From positions 868,001-932,000 of the forward strand of contig NZ_VFMQ01000001.1 of the NCBI RefSeq assembly GCF_006715175.1: a stretch of 64,000 nucleotides of DNA. The letters run 5' to 3'. The notes under the pieces are model-generated. The model saw only the letters and a list, made by a program, of their open reading frames with translations, was not told the origin of the DNA and made no database searches. Position 1 is the first letter of the stretch, and each line of letters starts with the position of its first letter. Both the position numbers and the translations under genes were made by a program. Source of the stretch: Curtobacterium citreum. Lineage in GTDB: Bacteria; Actinomycetota; Actinomycetes; Actinomycetales; Microbacteriaceae. This document shows, one piece after another, positions 1 to 8,099 of this stretch.

Positions 1-84
1 GGGCGGCACGGTAGTCCGGCCGCGGTCGGCGCGCACCGGGTCTGGCGCGTACGTCAGGCGCGTTGCGCCGGTGTTCGTCGGTCG

Positions 85-579
85 CTAGTCGCCGAGGCCC
101 AGGATGAGCCGGCGGAGCAGCGCGGCGAGCTGCGCCTGCTCGTCGTCGGACACCCCGGTCAGGATGTCCCGCTCGGCCCGCAGCAGGTCCGCGATCGCGG
201 CGTCGACCGCGGCGCGTCCGCGGCTCGTCAGCGAAACGAGGATGCCCCGGCCGTCCTTCGGGTCGGTGCGGCGGCTCACGAGCCCGCGCGCGGCGAGCCG
301 GTCCACGCGGTTCGTCATCGTGCCGCTCGACACCAGGGTCTGCTGCAGCAGCGACTTCGGACTGAGTTCGTACGGTTCCCCCGCACGGCGCAGCGCCGAC
401 AGGACGTCGAACTCCCACGGCTCGACGTCGCTCGCGTCGAATGCAGCCCGGCGTGCACGGTCGAGGTGCCGGGCGAGCCGGTCCACGCGGGACAGCACCT
501 CGAGCGGGCCGAAGTCCAGGTCGGGGCGTTCGCCACCCCACGCCGCGACGATCCGGTCGACCTCGTCCTGCTGCGGCAT
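85..579 (-). CDS. MarR-family transcriptional regulator
   Basis: A 164-residue winged-helix repressor of the MarR family, expected to bind DNA as a dimer and respond to small phenolic ligands or oxidants. The wHTH lies at about residues 65-125: a recognition-helix region with SSGTMTNRVDRL, followed by the wing with the family's D-x-R-G-like sequence (DPKDGRG). The start chosen is the internal ATG at 579, because an in-frame extension to 684 would run into the tRNA-Gln gene. Target genes are not evident; the neighbouring tRNA is on the other strand. Family assignment is secure, ligand and regulon unknown. Confidence 0.9.
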   Translation of the reverse strand: MPQQDEVDRIVAAWGGERPDLDFGPLEVLSRVDRLARHLDRARRAAFDASDVEPWEFDVLSALRRAGEPYELSPKSLLQQTLVSSGTMTNRVDRLAARGLVSRRTDPKDGRGILVSLTSRGRAAVDAAIADLLRAERDILTGVSDDEQAQLAALLRRLILGLGD

Positions 580-660
580 CCCTCCATCTTGGCCGAACCG
601 ACGGCGCGCAGCCAGCGTCCGCGTCGTGGGAGGATGGTCGGTGCACCCGGACGGGTGTGT

Positions 661-732
661 TCCGCCTTGGTGTAACGGCAGCACGACGGCCTTTGGTGCC
701 GTTAGGTCCGGGTTCGAATCCTGGAGGCGGAG
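661..732 (+). tRNA. tRNA-Gln (anticodon UUG)
   Basis: A complete cloverleaf can be folded by hand. The acceptor stem pairs TCCGCCT with AGGCGGA, the D stem pairs GTGT with GCAC, the anticodon stem pairs ACGGC with GCCGT around the loop CTTTGGT, and the T stem pairs CCGGG with CCTGG around TTCGAAT. The anticodon TTG reads CAA (Gln). The 3' CCA is not encoded. It is directly followed by accessory DNA, so it may be an integration site, but no second copy of its 3' end was found in the window. Confidence 0.95.
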
Positions 733-972
733 CGCGGGGGTGTTCGGAGTTTTCGGCGATCTTAGTCGGAGTATTCGAGCGTGACAGCAGGCCGAGGTGG
801 AAAACAGCGCTCAGCTCCGCTCCCACGGTCGCTCGTCCTGTCCCGACGACCGCTGGGGAGCGTACCGCGACGCGTGCCTTGGTCTGCGTTCGCTTCGAGG
901 AACGACGAATACCCCCTGCCGGACGTGGCGAGGGGGAGTCCAGGGTCTATGAAGTTTGGAGGCGCGGGCTCG
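733..972. other. Gene-free stretch after tRNA-Gln
   Basis: About 240 bases with no convincing coding potential, no recognised terminator and no repeat of the tRNA 3' end. It separates the tRNA from the first mobile-element remnant and is a plausible position for an island boundary. Confidence 0.4.
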
Positions 973-1677
973 TCAGTCCAGTAGTTGGAACTCTGGTAGC
1001 TGCGCGATTGCGTTGAAGCCGTTTCGAGTGTCGTGCTCGTCGAGGGTGAGGGTGCTCAGGCCGCCCTCGAACAGGGCAGGGCTGGTGTTGTTCATGCGGT
1101 TGATGGGCGCGAGGCTCAGTCGCTCCTTCAGCCACTCGATGATGCGAGCGAGGTTTGCGCTTGCAGCTGCGAATGCGGCAGCGAGCTCGACAAACCAGGG
1201 TCCGCGGACGCGACGCCTCATAGCCACTCCGAGGGCTTCGCGATCGGCGTCTTTGAGGCGCGAGTTGCCGTTCTCGACATTGTTGCACTGGCCGAACCAG
1301 GCACGCTGCTCGACGGAACCGTACTCGAACTCCTGGTGGTACTTCAGGTGACGCTGATTCAACACACCCGGGCGATTGCTGAGGTTGCCCGGGACCTTGA
1401 CGGTCTTCCCGGGCACTTTGAGTTCCACGACTTCGCCGGATTCGGGATCGAACTCGACCTCATCGCTCTTGAACGTGGGATAGGTGTACTGCCGGGCGCC
1501 CGTCTGGTCGAAGTTGCTGCGCGGCTTCAAATGGTACTTGCTGCGCGAGCTCCGACGCTTCGTCGCGAGTGCCTCGGCCTCAGCGCGAGCGGCGCTTTGC
1601 GCTTCTTCCGGTAACTCTTCAATGGCGGCAAGTCGTGCCTGGTGAGTTTGTTCGAGGAAGATGAGGGTTGAGGGCAT
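973..1677 (-). pseudogene. Transposase-like protein, C-terminal remnant
   Basis: The reading frame encodes a 234-residue C-terminal portion of a large actinobacterial transposase-like protein. The recognisable part, about residues 110-180, carries NNVENGNSRLKD, then MRRRVRGPW and an AANLARI-like helix, matching the 'NVEgfNgyvKD...RRRVRG...ANLRKI' pattern I associate with DDE-type actinobacterial transposases. The N-terminal half with the first catalytic acidic residues is absent: upstream of 1677 the frame runs antisense to an unrelated DJ-1/PfpI gene. An ATG exists at 1677, but the gene is best read as 5'-truncated. The family match is from memory. Confidence 0.5.
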
Positions 1678-1693
1678 GCAAGGAGCACCGACC

Positions 1694-2533
1694 ATGCACG
1701 ACGCCTCAGAACCCGACGCGCTCGACCTGCCCGGGCACACCGGCGTGCCCGCTGACAGCGCCAGCACCTTGTTCTCCGCCTCTGAGGACCCGGTGAAGCA
1801 GGCCGCCATCGACCGGTCGATCGCCGCGCACCACACCCTCGCAGCGCTCCCGGACGTTCGCTTCGCCACCGACAACACGATCGTCACCGTCCTGCACCCA
1901 GGGTTCGAACTCCTCGACGTCGTCGGGCCGTTCCACTTCCTCGCAGGCACCGGCGCGACCGTGCACCTCGCCACCACCGGCGACACCCTCGCCCCGGTGC
2001 CCAGTGGCAGCGGTGCGTCCCTCATCCCCACCCTCACCCTCGCCGAGGTCCCGACACCGGTCACAGTCCTCCTCGTCCCCGGCGGTGACACCGGTGTCCT
2101 CCTCCGCGACACCCAAGCCCTCGCTGATCTTCGACGGCTCAGCGATGATGCCGAGTACGTCACCAGCGTCTGCTCCGGATCGATCGCCCTCGCAGCAGCG
2201 GGACTCCTCGACGGGCGCCGTGCGACCTCGCACTGGTCCGTCCGGCATCTCCTCCCCGGGTATGGCGCCACCGAGGTCAACGAGCGCGTCGTCGAAGACG
2301 GCAACCGCCTCACCGCCGCTGGCGTCACCGCCGGCATGGACCTCGCAATCCGGCTTGTGTCCTACCTCTGTGGCGACACACTCGCGCGCTTCGCCGTCCT
2401 CGGAGCCGAATACGCACCCGAACCGCCGTTCACCACCGGCATGCCCGAGCAAGCAGGCACCGCGCTCACTGAACTCTCCCGCGACTTCCTCGCGCCACTC
2501 GAGGAAGAACTGCGCGCACAACCAGCGCGGTAA
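1694..2533 (+). CDS. DJ-1/PfpI (GATase-1-like) family protein
   Basis: A 279-residue protein of the DJ-1/PfpI superfamily, resembling isonitrile hydratase-like members. The nucleophile elbow with catalytic cysteine is VCSGS at about residue 160, followed by the family-typical AAAGLLDGRRATSHW. The early strand PGFELLDVVGPF carries the acidic residue that usually supports the cysteine. No AraC-type HTH follows, so it is an enzyme rather than a GlxA-type regulator. The N-terminal ~50 residues are unusually polar and alanine-rich, so the true start could lie further downstream. Its start sits close to the truncated transposase, suggesting insertion of one next to the other. Substrate unknown. Confidence 0.75.
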   Translation: MHDASEPDALDLPGHTGVPADSASTLFSASEDPVKQAAIDRSIAAHHTLAALPDVRFATDNTIVTVLHPGFELLDVVGPFHFLAGTGATVHLATTGDTLAPVPSGSGASLIPTLTLAEVPTPVTVLLVPGGDTGVLLRDTQALADLRRLSDDAEYVTSVCSGSIALAAAGLLDGRRATSHWSVRHLLPGYGATEVNERVVEDGNRLTAAGVTAGMDLAIRLVSYLCGDTLARFAVLGAEYAPEPPFTTGMPEQAGTALTELSRDFLAPLEEELRAQPAR

Positions 2534-2572
2534 CCAAGAGACCACCCAGTCACCGCCGCGGACGGTGTGACT

Positions 2573-2725
2573 ATGCACTCACGCGATCAGCCAGAACCTG
2601 AGGAGAGCGCCCTCGACCGGGTATGCGAAGCGTTCGACGCACGCTCGGCGACACCAGTGCCGTCTGACGATGAAACCGCTGCCGACTCCGCCAGCAGCAA
2701 CCCATCACAGCAGCGCTACTCCTAG
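2573..2725 (+). CDS. Possible 50-aa acidic small protein
   Basis: ATG to TAG frame of 51 codons just after the DJ-1/PfpI gene. The product is hydrophilic and rich in Asp, Glu, Ser and Gln (for example PEPEESALDRV near the N-terminus), with no membrane segment. No clear Shine-Dalgarno sequence precedes the ATG. Composition is compatible with a real small cytosolic protein, but an accidental frame cannot be excluded. No family recognised. Confidence 0.3.
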   Translation: MHSRDQPEPEESALDRVCEAFDARSATPVPSDDETAADSASSNPSQQRYS

Positions 2726-2826
2726 ATGCCAGCGCTTGATCGTCAACCGGACGGCACTTCTGTCGCCAACTGCTCGCCATGCCCCACCCACGTCTGAAAC
2801 GGCACGACCGATCGATAGGGGCAGCG

Positions 2827-2913
2827 ATGCTGAATCTGCAGTTCCTTGCGCCGGTGGTACTGGTTATCGTCGCCGTGCTCGTCTTCCTCGCGGCCCGCGG
2901 GAGCATGGGCTGA
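2827..2913 (+). CDS. Possible 28-aa single-span membrane peptide
   Basis: ATG-TGA frame of 29 codons encoding a short polar start, about 18 hydrophobic residues (FLAPVVLVIVAVLVF) and a small Arg/Gly tail. This is the layout of bacterial small membrane proteins. A GGGG tract lies about 5-8 bases before the ATG and could act as a weak ribosome binding site. No family recognised. Confidence 0.35.
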   Translation: MLNLQFLAPVVLVIVAVLVFLAARGSMG

Positions 2914-3100
2914 AACCCGCTGCCGGATCAGCAGGACGCGCGACGTCGAGTTCGAGCCGAGCGCCGCTCCCGCGACCGATAGCCGGTCGTCAACCGGACC
3001 CAGCGAGCCAAGTTCGTCTTCCGCCTTTGGTGATGGGAAGCTGGTGAATGTCGCCCGGCCCGAGCTGCTGTGGGCCGAACCCCTCCGAAAGCGATCACTG

Positions 3101-3517
3101 ATGACCATCCCCGCAACGACCCTCACACAGCTCGTCGATGCATACCTCGCAGCTCTCGGATCAGCCGACGTAGACGCGGTGCTCGCCCTGTTCACGCCGG
3201 ACGCGATTGTGAGCTCACCGCTTTACGGGGAGCAGCCCGCCCGCGACTTCTACCCGACATTGTTCGCCGACACGGCCGCATCCGTCCTCACGCTCCGCCG
3301 AACCTTGGTCAGCACAGACGACTCGGCTCCGACTGTTGCGTTCTGGTTCGACTTCGATTGGACGCTCTCGGACGGCACCCCTGCACCGTTCTCCGTGGTT
3401 GACGTCGCCGAGCTTGACCTGGAAGCCCGGATTCAACACCTGCACATCGTGTACGACACCGATCCCATTCGAACTGCTTGGGAAGCCCAACAGGCCGGTG
3501 GTAACCCCCGTTCATGA
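3101..3517 (+). CDS. SnoaL-like / NTF2-like domain protein
   Basis: A 138-residue single-domain protein with the cone-shaped NTF2/SnoaL layout. An N-terminal helix (TLTQLVDAYLAALGSADVDAV) is followed by LFTPDAIVSSPLYGE, the usual helix-to-strand motif, then several strands ending in IQHLHIVYDTDPIR. Family members are small-molecule isomerases, hydratases or ligand-binding proteins; which applies here cannot be told. The start at 3101 is chosen because upstream in-frame sequence has no family-like content. It stands alone between short hypotheticals. Confidence 0.7.
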   Translation: MTIPATTLTQLVDAYLAALGSADVDAVLALFTPDAIVSSPLYGEQPARDFYPTLFADTAASVLTLRRTLVSTDDSAPTVAFWFDFDWTLSDGTPAPFSVVDVAELDLEARIQHLHIVYDTDPIRTAWEAQQAGGNPRS

Positions 3518-3637
3518 AGCAGCGAGCGACTATCCGATAAGGGATCGGCTACCGGTACGGCTCCAGCCTCCGGTCTTCGCCGGGAGTGGTGAGGACGTTT
3601 CGTGGAACTCGAAAGCGCACGCGTGAGAAGGTGACCC

Positions 3638-4156
3638 ATGAGCGTGGCGGACGAATCCAGTCCAGACTTCCTGGAGCAGACAGCGGCGATGCAGGAGTTG
3701 CTTCCGTATCTGCGAGCTCTCGTGGGTGACACGGCGGAGATCACCCCGGAGAACTACTGGGCATCTGATCCGGACGGGCAAGGAAGCAACGACGAAGCGC
3801 CGTCGATCCGGACCGTCTACGTGCAGCCCCATAACGTGGCGGCCCTGACGTTCGAAATCATCTGTGAGCAGTGGATCGTCGTCGATCTCGGGCAGATCGG
3901 CGGTCGATGGGAACTCGGGTACGAAGACGATGACATTGCCCACGCCAAGCGCCTCGTCGAAGCTGCTGTCGCGGGGCGTGTGATCGAAACATTCGCCTTG
4001 GGGCGGTCGAGGGTGACGGCAACGTTCTCCGACGGCACCAGCGAGACCGAGACCGGGTACGAGGGGTGCCTGACCTCCCTGGTGGTGTTGCCCGGTTGGA
4101 CTAGGTGGGGGCGGACGATCCAGTACGAGCCCTACCGAGCAGCCACTCAGAACTGA
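3638..4156 (+). CDS. Hypothetical protein, 172 aa
   Basis: A soluble acidic protein with no signal peptide or membrane segment. The central part alternates strands (VYVQPHNVAALTFEIICEQWIVVDLGQIGGRWEL), then has an acidic helix and a Thr/Glu-rich strand (ATFSDGTSETETGYEG), suggesting an alpha/beta fold. The ATG at 3638 follows GAAGGTGACC, a fair ribosome binding site. No family recognised. It is the first of three unrelated-looking hypotheticals at 3.6-5.2 kb, a style often seen in toxin-immunity or cargo regions, which is only an inference. Confidence 0.6.
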   Translation: MSVADESSPDFLEQTAAMQELLPYLRALVGDTAEITPENYWASDPDGQGSNDEAPSIRTVYVQPHNVAALTFEIICEQWIVVDLGQIGGRWELGYEDDDIAHAKRLVEAAVAGRVIETFALGRSRVTATFSDGTSETETGYEGCLTSLVVLPGWTRWGRTIQYEPYRAATQN

Positions 4157-4213
4157 GACCAACACCCGGTGAGGGATCGGCTTTCGGATGGCTGAACGTG
4201 TGAGAATCCGGGC

Positions 4214-4492
4214 ATGAGCTTGTGGCCGGGTGGTGCGCTGACTCGGGACGAGGTCGAGCGCAGGTTGAGGGCAGGGGCAGACTGGCGAGTCGAGTGGTGC
4301 AGTGGCGGTGGTCTCCCTGCCGAGAGCGGGTCGGGACCCGATCTCCCGGAGGGGCTCCTGGCACGCGTGCCGACCCGAGCGCGACGGCGCAAGCTCGAAC
4401 GTGGCTTATCGGACCACCGGACGTGGGTGTTTGTCGTTGACCTCGGTCCCGACGACGGGCATCTCCTCGCTTTCCGCGAAGGGCCGATGTAG
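4214..4492 (+). CDS. Hypothetical protein, 92 aa
   Basis: Short soluble protein. The N-terminus LTRDEVERRLRAGADWRVEW forms an amphipathic helix followed by a strand; a basic stretch RVPTRARRRKLERGL sits in the middle, and the C-terminus WVFVVDLGPDDGHLLAFREG is strand-like. Codon use fits the surroundings and the frame is bounded by its neighbours. No family recognised. Confidence 0.5.
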   Translation: MSLWPGGALTRDEVERRLRAGADWRVEWCSGGGLPAESGSGPDLPEGLLARVPTRARRRKLERGLSDHRTWVFVVDLGPDDGHLLAFREGPM

Positions 4493-4521
4493 GAACGAGT
4501 CCTCGATTCTGCCGGCGGTGG

Positions 4522-5160
4522 TTAGAGGCCGTTGCGGCGTGTTGATCTCCAGCGGCGGTGCCGGCGGGCCAGGGCGTTGCGTTCGGCCCGCGTCGGGAGG
4601 ATCACATCAGCTCCGCCGTCGTAGGGGGCGTAGACCCATGACAGGTCAGGACCTCCGATGACGACGTCCGCACGATCATTCGCGACGTCTGCGAGCAGGC
4701 CAACGAGGTCCTGGACGGCGGACGATCGGCCCCAGTAGAAGGAGCCGACCACCCCTAGCTCGTCCGTGACCGCGAAGTCGCGGCTCCGCCGCCACGGCCA
4801 CCGTCCGGGAATTGCGTCGCGACTCCATCCACTCTGAATGACGCGCCCGTCCCAGTCCTGGGCAATCACCCACACCGGTGTGTCCTCGGCAAGGGTTCTG
4901 AGGACCGTCATGTGCCGACGAAGAACCTCGGCGTGCTCGGCGTCGGTGTCGGCGTACCGTTTCGCGTTCGGGAGGCTCCAGAATCGGACCCACCGGTCTT
5001 GGTGGGCATCGCGCAGAAGGTGCCCTAGCGGTTCCTCAGCCCAGTGCTCGTCCCATGCATGAGAGAGAGCCGTTGCCCGCTGGCTCGCTTCGCCACGACG
5101 GAACGTGGCGCGTCCGTCCACCGCGCGGCGCAGGATCCGGACGTAGAGCGCGAGGGACAT
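4522..5160 (-). CDS. Hypothetical protein, possibly DUF3885-like
   Basis: A 212-residue cytosolic protein, convergent with the 92-aa hypothetical. It contains VRFWSLPNAKRYADT, a regular helix EHAEVLRRHMTVLRTL, a WVIAQDWDG strand and near the C-terminus YAPYDGGADVILPTRAER, which resembles the 'PYDGG.D' region I associate with DUF3885-type proteins; this is a weak match from memory. The C-terminus is strongly basic (RHRRWRSTRR). The short gap (about 135 bases) between its start and the IS element may have lost upstream promoter sequence. Confidence 0.55.
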   Translation of the reverse strand: MSLALYVRILRRAVDGRATFRRGEASQRATALSHAWDEHWAEEPLGHLLRDAHQDRWVRFWSLPNAKRYADTDAEHAEVLRRHMTVLRTLAEDTPVWVIAQDWDGRVIQSGWSRDAIPGRWPWRRSRDFAVTDELGVVGSFYWGRSSAVQDLVGLLADVANDRADVVIGGPDLSWVYAPYDGGADVILPTRAERNALARRHRRWRSTRRNGL

Positions 5161-5294
5161 CCCTGCACCGTAACGCTGGGCCAGTCAGCCGCACCAGCGG
5201 CGCACCAGATGCAGCGGCCGAACGGATCATGCCCTTGCGGCGCTTCGTAACGCTTGCGCCTGAGGTCCGCTGAGCTGGTCCCAACATGCGATCG

Positions 5295-5300
5295 GCTAGT
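5295..5300. repeat. Left target-site copy (GCTAGT) of IS481-family element
   Basis: The bases directly outside the left inverted repeat read GCTAGT. The right flank reads GCTAGC. They fit the 6-bp NCTAGN duplication known for IS481 of Bordetella, with one difference in the last position. Confidence 0.7.
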
Positions 5301-6400
5301 TGTGATGTCCAGGGACGTTGTGTCGTCGGGCGGTCGGTGACGCGCTGATCGAAGAAGGCCTCCCGGTGGTGGAGTGGAGCTGTCTAGGAACCGCTTCACC
5401 GACCAGGAGGCCTTCGTGTCCCACGCTAACGCTGCGCTGACCCCACGCGCCCGTCTTCGTCTCGCCAAGCTGATCGTCGAGGGCAGATGGCCCGCGACCA
5501 CGGTGGCGAGGATGTTCATGGTGTCACCTGTCACCGCCCGGAGGTGGGCTGCTCGGTATCGGACCGAGGGTGCTGCGGGGATGGCAGATCGATCCAGCCG
5601 CCCGCACCGGATGCCGGCGAAGACGCCGCCGGCACTGGTGAAACGGATCGTGAGAGCGAGGTGGCGGCGTCGCCTCGGGCCAGTGCAGATCGGCGGTGAG
5701 CTGGGGCTGCCGGCGTCAACCGTGCACGCCGTCCTGGTGCGGTGCCGCATCAACCGGCTCTCCCACATCGACCGGATCACCGGGGAACCGATCCGCCGTT
5801 ACGAACACGCGACTCCCGGCGCGATGATCCACGTGGACGTGACGAAGTTCGGCAACATCCCTGACGGCGGCGGCTGGCGGTTCGTAGGGAAGCAGCAGGG
5901 CGACCGGAACCGTGCAGCGACACCAGACAAGCCGCGATCGGCGACCAGAGACCCGCTGATGGGCCGAGCGTTCGTGCACACCGTCATCGATGACCACTCC
6001 CGCGTCGCCTACGCCGAGATCCACGCCGACGAGAGAGCCGTCACCGCGATCGGTGTCCTGCAACGGGCTGTTGCGTGGTTCGCCGATCGCGGCGTCAGCG
6101 TCCAGCGGGTGCTCTCCGACAACGGCTCCGCCTACAAGTCCCACGCCTGGGCCGACGCATGCTCGGCACTTGGGATCACGCCGAAGAAGACTCGCCCCTA
6201 CCGGCCACAGACGAACGGGAAGATCGAGCGGTTCCACCGCACCCTGGGCGAGGGCTGGGCATACGCACGGTTCTACGGCTCAGAGACCGAACGCCGACAA
6301 GGGCTCCCGGGCTGGATCCACTTCTACAATCACCACAGGACCCACTCCGCCATCGGAGCACCACCCATCAGCAGACTCAACAACCTGCCTGGACATCACA
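5301..6400 (+). mobile_element. IS481-family insertion sequence, intact
   Basis: A 1100-bp element bounded by inverted repeats that match perfectly over their first 13 bases (TGTGATGTCCAGG at 5301-5313, its complement at 6388-6400) and partly beyond (GTTGT after a 3-base mismatch). The ends start TGTGA, as in classical IS481, and both flanks contain CTAG, the IS481-type target. It carries one full-length transposase gene reading left to right. The ends and flanks indicate an intact and possibly recent insertion. Confidence 0.9.
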
Positions 6401-6405
6401 GCTAG
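5416..6405 (+). CDS. IS481-family transposase
   Basis: DDE integrase-type transposase of 329 residues. The N-terminus is a helix-turn-helix pair (LTPRARLRLAKLIVEG... TVARMFMVSPVTARRWAARY). An IS481-typical basic segment leads to the rve integrase core: IHVDVTKFG supplies the first Asp, VLSDNGSAY the second Asp, and GKIERFHRTL the Glu. The GTG at 5416 is preferred over the ATG at 5374 because AGGAGG lies 6 bases before it. The stop codon TAG is not inside the element: it is formed by the flanking CTAG at 6402-6405, so the terminator codon is provided by the duplicated target. Confidence 0.92.
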   Translation: MSHANAALTPRARLRLAKLIVEGRWPATTVARMFMVSPVTARRWAARYRTEGAAGMADRSSRPHRMPAKTPPALVKRIVRARWRRRLGPVQIGGELGLPASTVHAVLVRCRINRLSHIDRITGEPIRRYEHATPGAMIHVDVTKFGNIPDGGGWRFVGKQQGDRNRAATPDKPRSATRDPLMGRAFVHTVIDDHSRVAYAEIHADERAVTAIGVLQRAVAWFADRGVSVQRVLSDNGSAYKSHAWADACSALGITPKKTRPYRPQTNGKIERFHRTLGEGWAYARFYGSETERRQGLPGWIHFYNHHRTHSAIGAPPISRLNNLPGHHS

Positions 6406-6406
6406 C
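6401..6406. repeat. Right target-site copy (GCTAGC) holding two stop codons
   Basis: The CTAG at 6402-6405 reads TAG on both strands. On the plus strand it ends the transposase (6403-6405); on the minus strand it ends the amidohydrolase (6404-6402). Partner of the copy at 5295-5300. Confidence 0.75.
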
Positions 6407-8021
6407 GAGACTCCTCCTGGTGGTTCAGCACTTCGCCGGCGAGGACACTCAGAGTCGGGCGGGCACCGGCGAGTGCTTCGTCGGGGGCGTGGTGCAGGTC
6501 GACCGGGTAGACGGCGAAGTCTGCTGGTGCTCCGACGGTGATCGTTCCCGTCAGGTCGTGTCCGAGGAGCTCCGCGCCGGCGCGTGTGTAGAGCTCGAGC
6601 GCCTCGTCTCTGGTGCATGCGTGCTCTGCGCCGAGGATCCCGAGCGTCGTACGTCGGGTCGTCATGCCGAGTATGCCGGCGATCGGGTCGAGAGGGCTGA
6701 TGGGGTGGTCGGTGCCGGCGCTGACGGATGCGCCTGCGTTCAGGAGCTCCCGCCATGGGAACATCGCTGCTACCCGCTCCTGCCCCCATGCTTCGGCGAA
6801 CGGTCCGATCAGCCCATCTCGGAGTGCTTCCTGGGCGGTGATGTGCACGTCGAGCTTGATTGCTCGTGCGATCTGGTCGGCGTCCATGAGCGCACCGTGC
6901 TCCATGACGACCTGGCCGTGTCCGTGCTGGATGCCGTTGTCGACGTTTCGCTGGACGGCGTCGAGGAACGCGTCGACTCCGGCGTCGCCGCAGGCGTGGG
7001 TGCCGACGGGCCAGCCGCGGGTGACGCAGGCGCGCAGTGCATCCGTCAGGCCGTCGGGCGTCATCAGCAGGGTGCCGGTGAAGTCCGGTCGGCCGGCATA
7101 GGGCTCGCGGAGCGCGGCTGCCTCGACGCCGCCGTCGACGACGAGCTTGATGCCCCAGAGGCGGAGGCGGTCGTCACCGTCATCCGGGTGGATGCCCTTC
7201 GCCTCGAGTCCGTCGAGGTAGTCGTTCATGGAACCAGCGGCCGCTATCAGTGGCGCGGGGGAGAAGATCATCGAGAACGCTCGGACATGCAACCGATTCT
7301 CCGACCGGGCCCGCTGCAACGCGCCCCACTCCTCCACAGACACGGCTGGGTCCCGAACCACACCGACGCCGGCTTCCCGATAGGTGCGACTCGTCACGTC
7401 GATCCCCTTGATGAGGTCCTCCTGGGATACCTCGGGGAGCATTGACTGCATCGCGGTCAGCGCACCGTCTTGGAGCAGCCCAGTGGGGGTCCCGTCGTCA
7501 GCCCGAGCGACATACCCGTCCGCGACGTCGCCGGAGGTCGCGGTGACGCCGGCAGCAGCAAGCGCTGCACTGTTCAGGACGGCGTTGTGGCCGCCGCGCT
7601 GCACCATGACGAGGTGATCTGGTGCTGCCTCGTCGAGCTCGACCGCAGTGGGGAAGCGGCGTTCCTGTAGCTGCATCTCGTGCCAATCCGCCGCGGTGAT
7701 GACCCAGGAGCCTGCCGGGATGTGCGCGGCGCTTTCCCGGATTCGATCGAGGATCTCGCCGATGGTGCGGACGTCGTGCATCGGCACTCCGAGCACGTTC
7801 CGGGCCGCCAACGCGAGGTGGTTGTGCGTGTCGATGAAGAGCGGAGCGAGGACCCCGTGTTGCTCAAAGATGGATGTGGATTCGTCGCGCCAGGTGTCGC
7901 GGAGGGCATCGACGCCAGCGGGATCCGTGGCGACTGCCACGATGATGCCGTTGCGTACCGCGACTGCCGCGCGGGTGGTGTCGGTCTGCGCTTCGACGAT
8001 GAGTTCGGCTGGGGTGTCCAA
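6402..8021 (-). CDS. Metal-dependent amidohydrolase (Amidohydro_3 / YtcJ-like)
   Basis: A 539-residue cytosolic hydrolase of the amidohydrolase superfamily, YtcJ-like in length and layout. Metal-site motifs are in order: FIDTHNHLAL at about residue 63, a lysine-containing strand (LWGIKLVVDGGVE) near 285, GTHACGDAGVD near 345, and SAGTDHPISP near 445, with a small beta-sandwich formed by both termini. The substrate is probably an amide or cyclic amide but is unknown. It is divergent from a TetR gene, with a perfect 22-bp palindrome between the two starts, so it is very likely controlled by that regulator. An IS481 element has inserted on its TAG stop codon without damaging the protein. Confidence 0.88.
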   Translation of the reverse strand: MDTPAELIVEAQTDTTRAAVAVRNGIIVAVATDPAGVDALRDTWRDESTSIFEQHGVLAPLFIDTHNHLALAARNVLGVPMHDVRTIGEILDRIRESAAHIPAGSWVITAADWHEMQLQERRFPTAVELDEAAPDHLVMVQRGGHNAVLNSAALAAAGVTATSGDVADGYVARADDGTPTGLLQDGALTAMQSMLPEVSQEDLIKGIDVTSRTYREAGVGVVRDPAVSVEEWGALQRARSENRLHVRAFSMIFSPAPLIAAAGSMNDYLDGLEAKGIHPDDGDDRLRLWGIKLVVDGGVEAAALREPYAGRPDFTGTLLMTPDGLTDALRACVTRGWPVGTHACGDAGVDAFLDAVQRNVDNGIQHGHGQVVMEHGALMDADQIARAIKLDVHITAQEALRDGLIGPFAEAWGQERVAAMFPWRELLNAGASVSAGTDHPISPLDPIAGILGMTTRRTTLGILGAEHACTRDEALELYTRAGAELLGHDLTGTITVGAPADFAVYPVDLHHAPDEALAGARPTLSVLAGEVLNHQEESR

Positions 8022-8037
8022 GTGGTCTCCATCTCGT

Positions 8038-8059
8038 AAACGGAAGCATGCTTCCGTTT
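8038..8059. promoter_or_regulatory. Perfect 22-bp palindromic operator
   Basis: Each arm is 11 bases (AAACGGAAGCA then its complement) with no spacer. It lies 17 bases before the amidohydrolase start and 40 bases before the divergent tetR start, the classic place for a TetR-type operator controlling both genes. Confidence 0.85.
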
Positions 8060-8099
8060 GATACGGTACGCCTCAGACGTCGCAGAAGGAAGAGGCACG

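Larger units (their letters stand above)
2534..3100. other. Long intergenic stretch with two possible tiny ORFs
   Basis: No standard-length gene is convincing in these 567 bases. Two short open frames on the plus strand (2573-2725 and 2827-2913) are listed separately with low confidence. The other open frames here appear to be GC-driven shadows. Confidence 0.4.

Noticed and set aside
104..784. A 226-aa plus-strand frame
   Set aside because: It is antisense to the MarR gene and runs through the tRNA-Gln; its Ser/Arg-rich product is a shadow.
973..2337. A single 454-aa minus-strand protein spanning the transposase remnant and beyond
   Set aside because: Only the part from 973 to about 1677 looks like protein; the rest is antisense to the DJ-1/PfpI gene.
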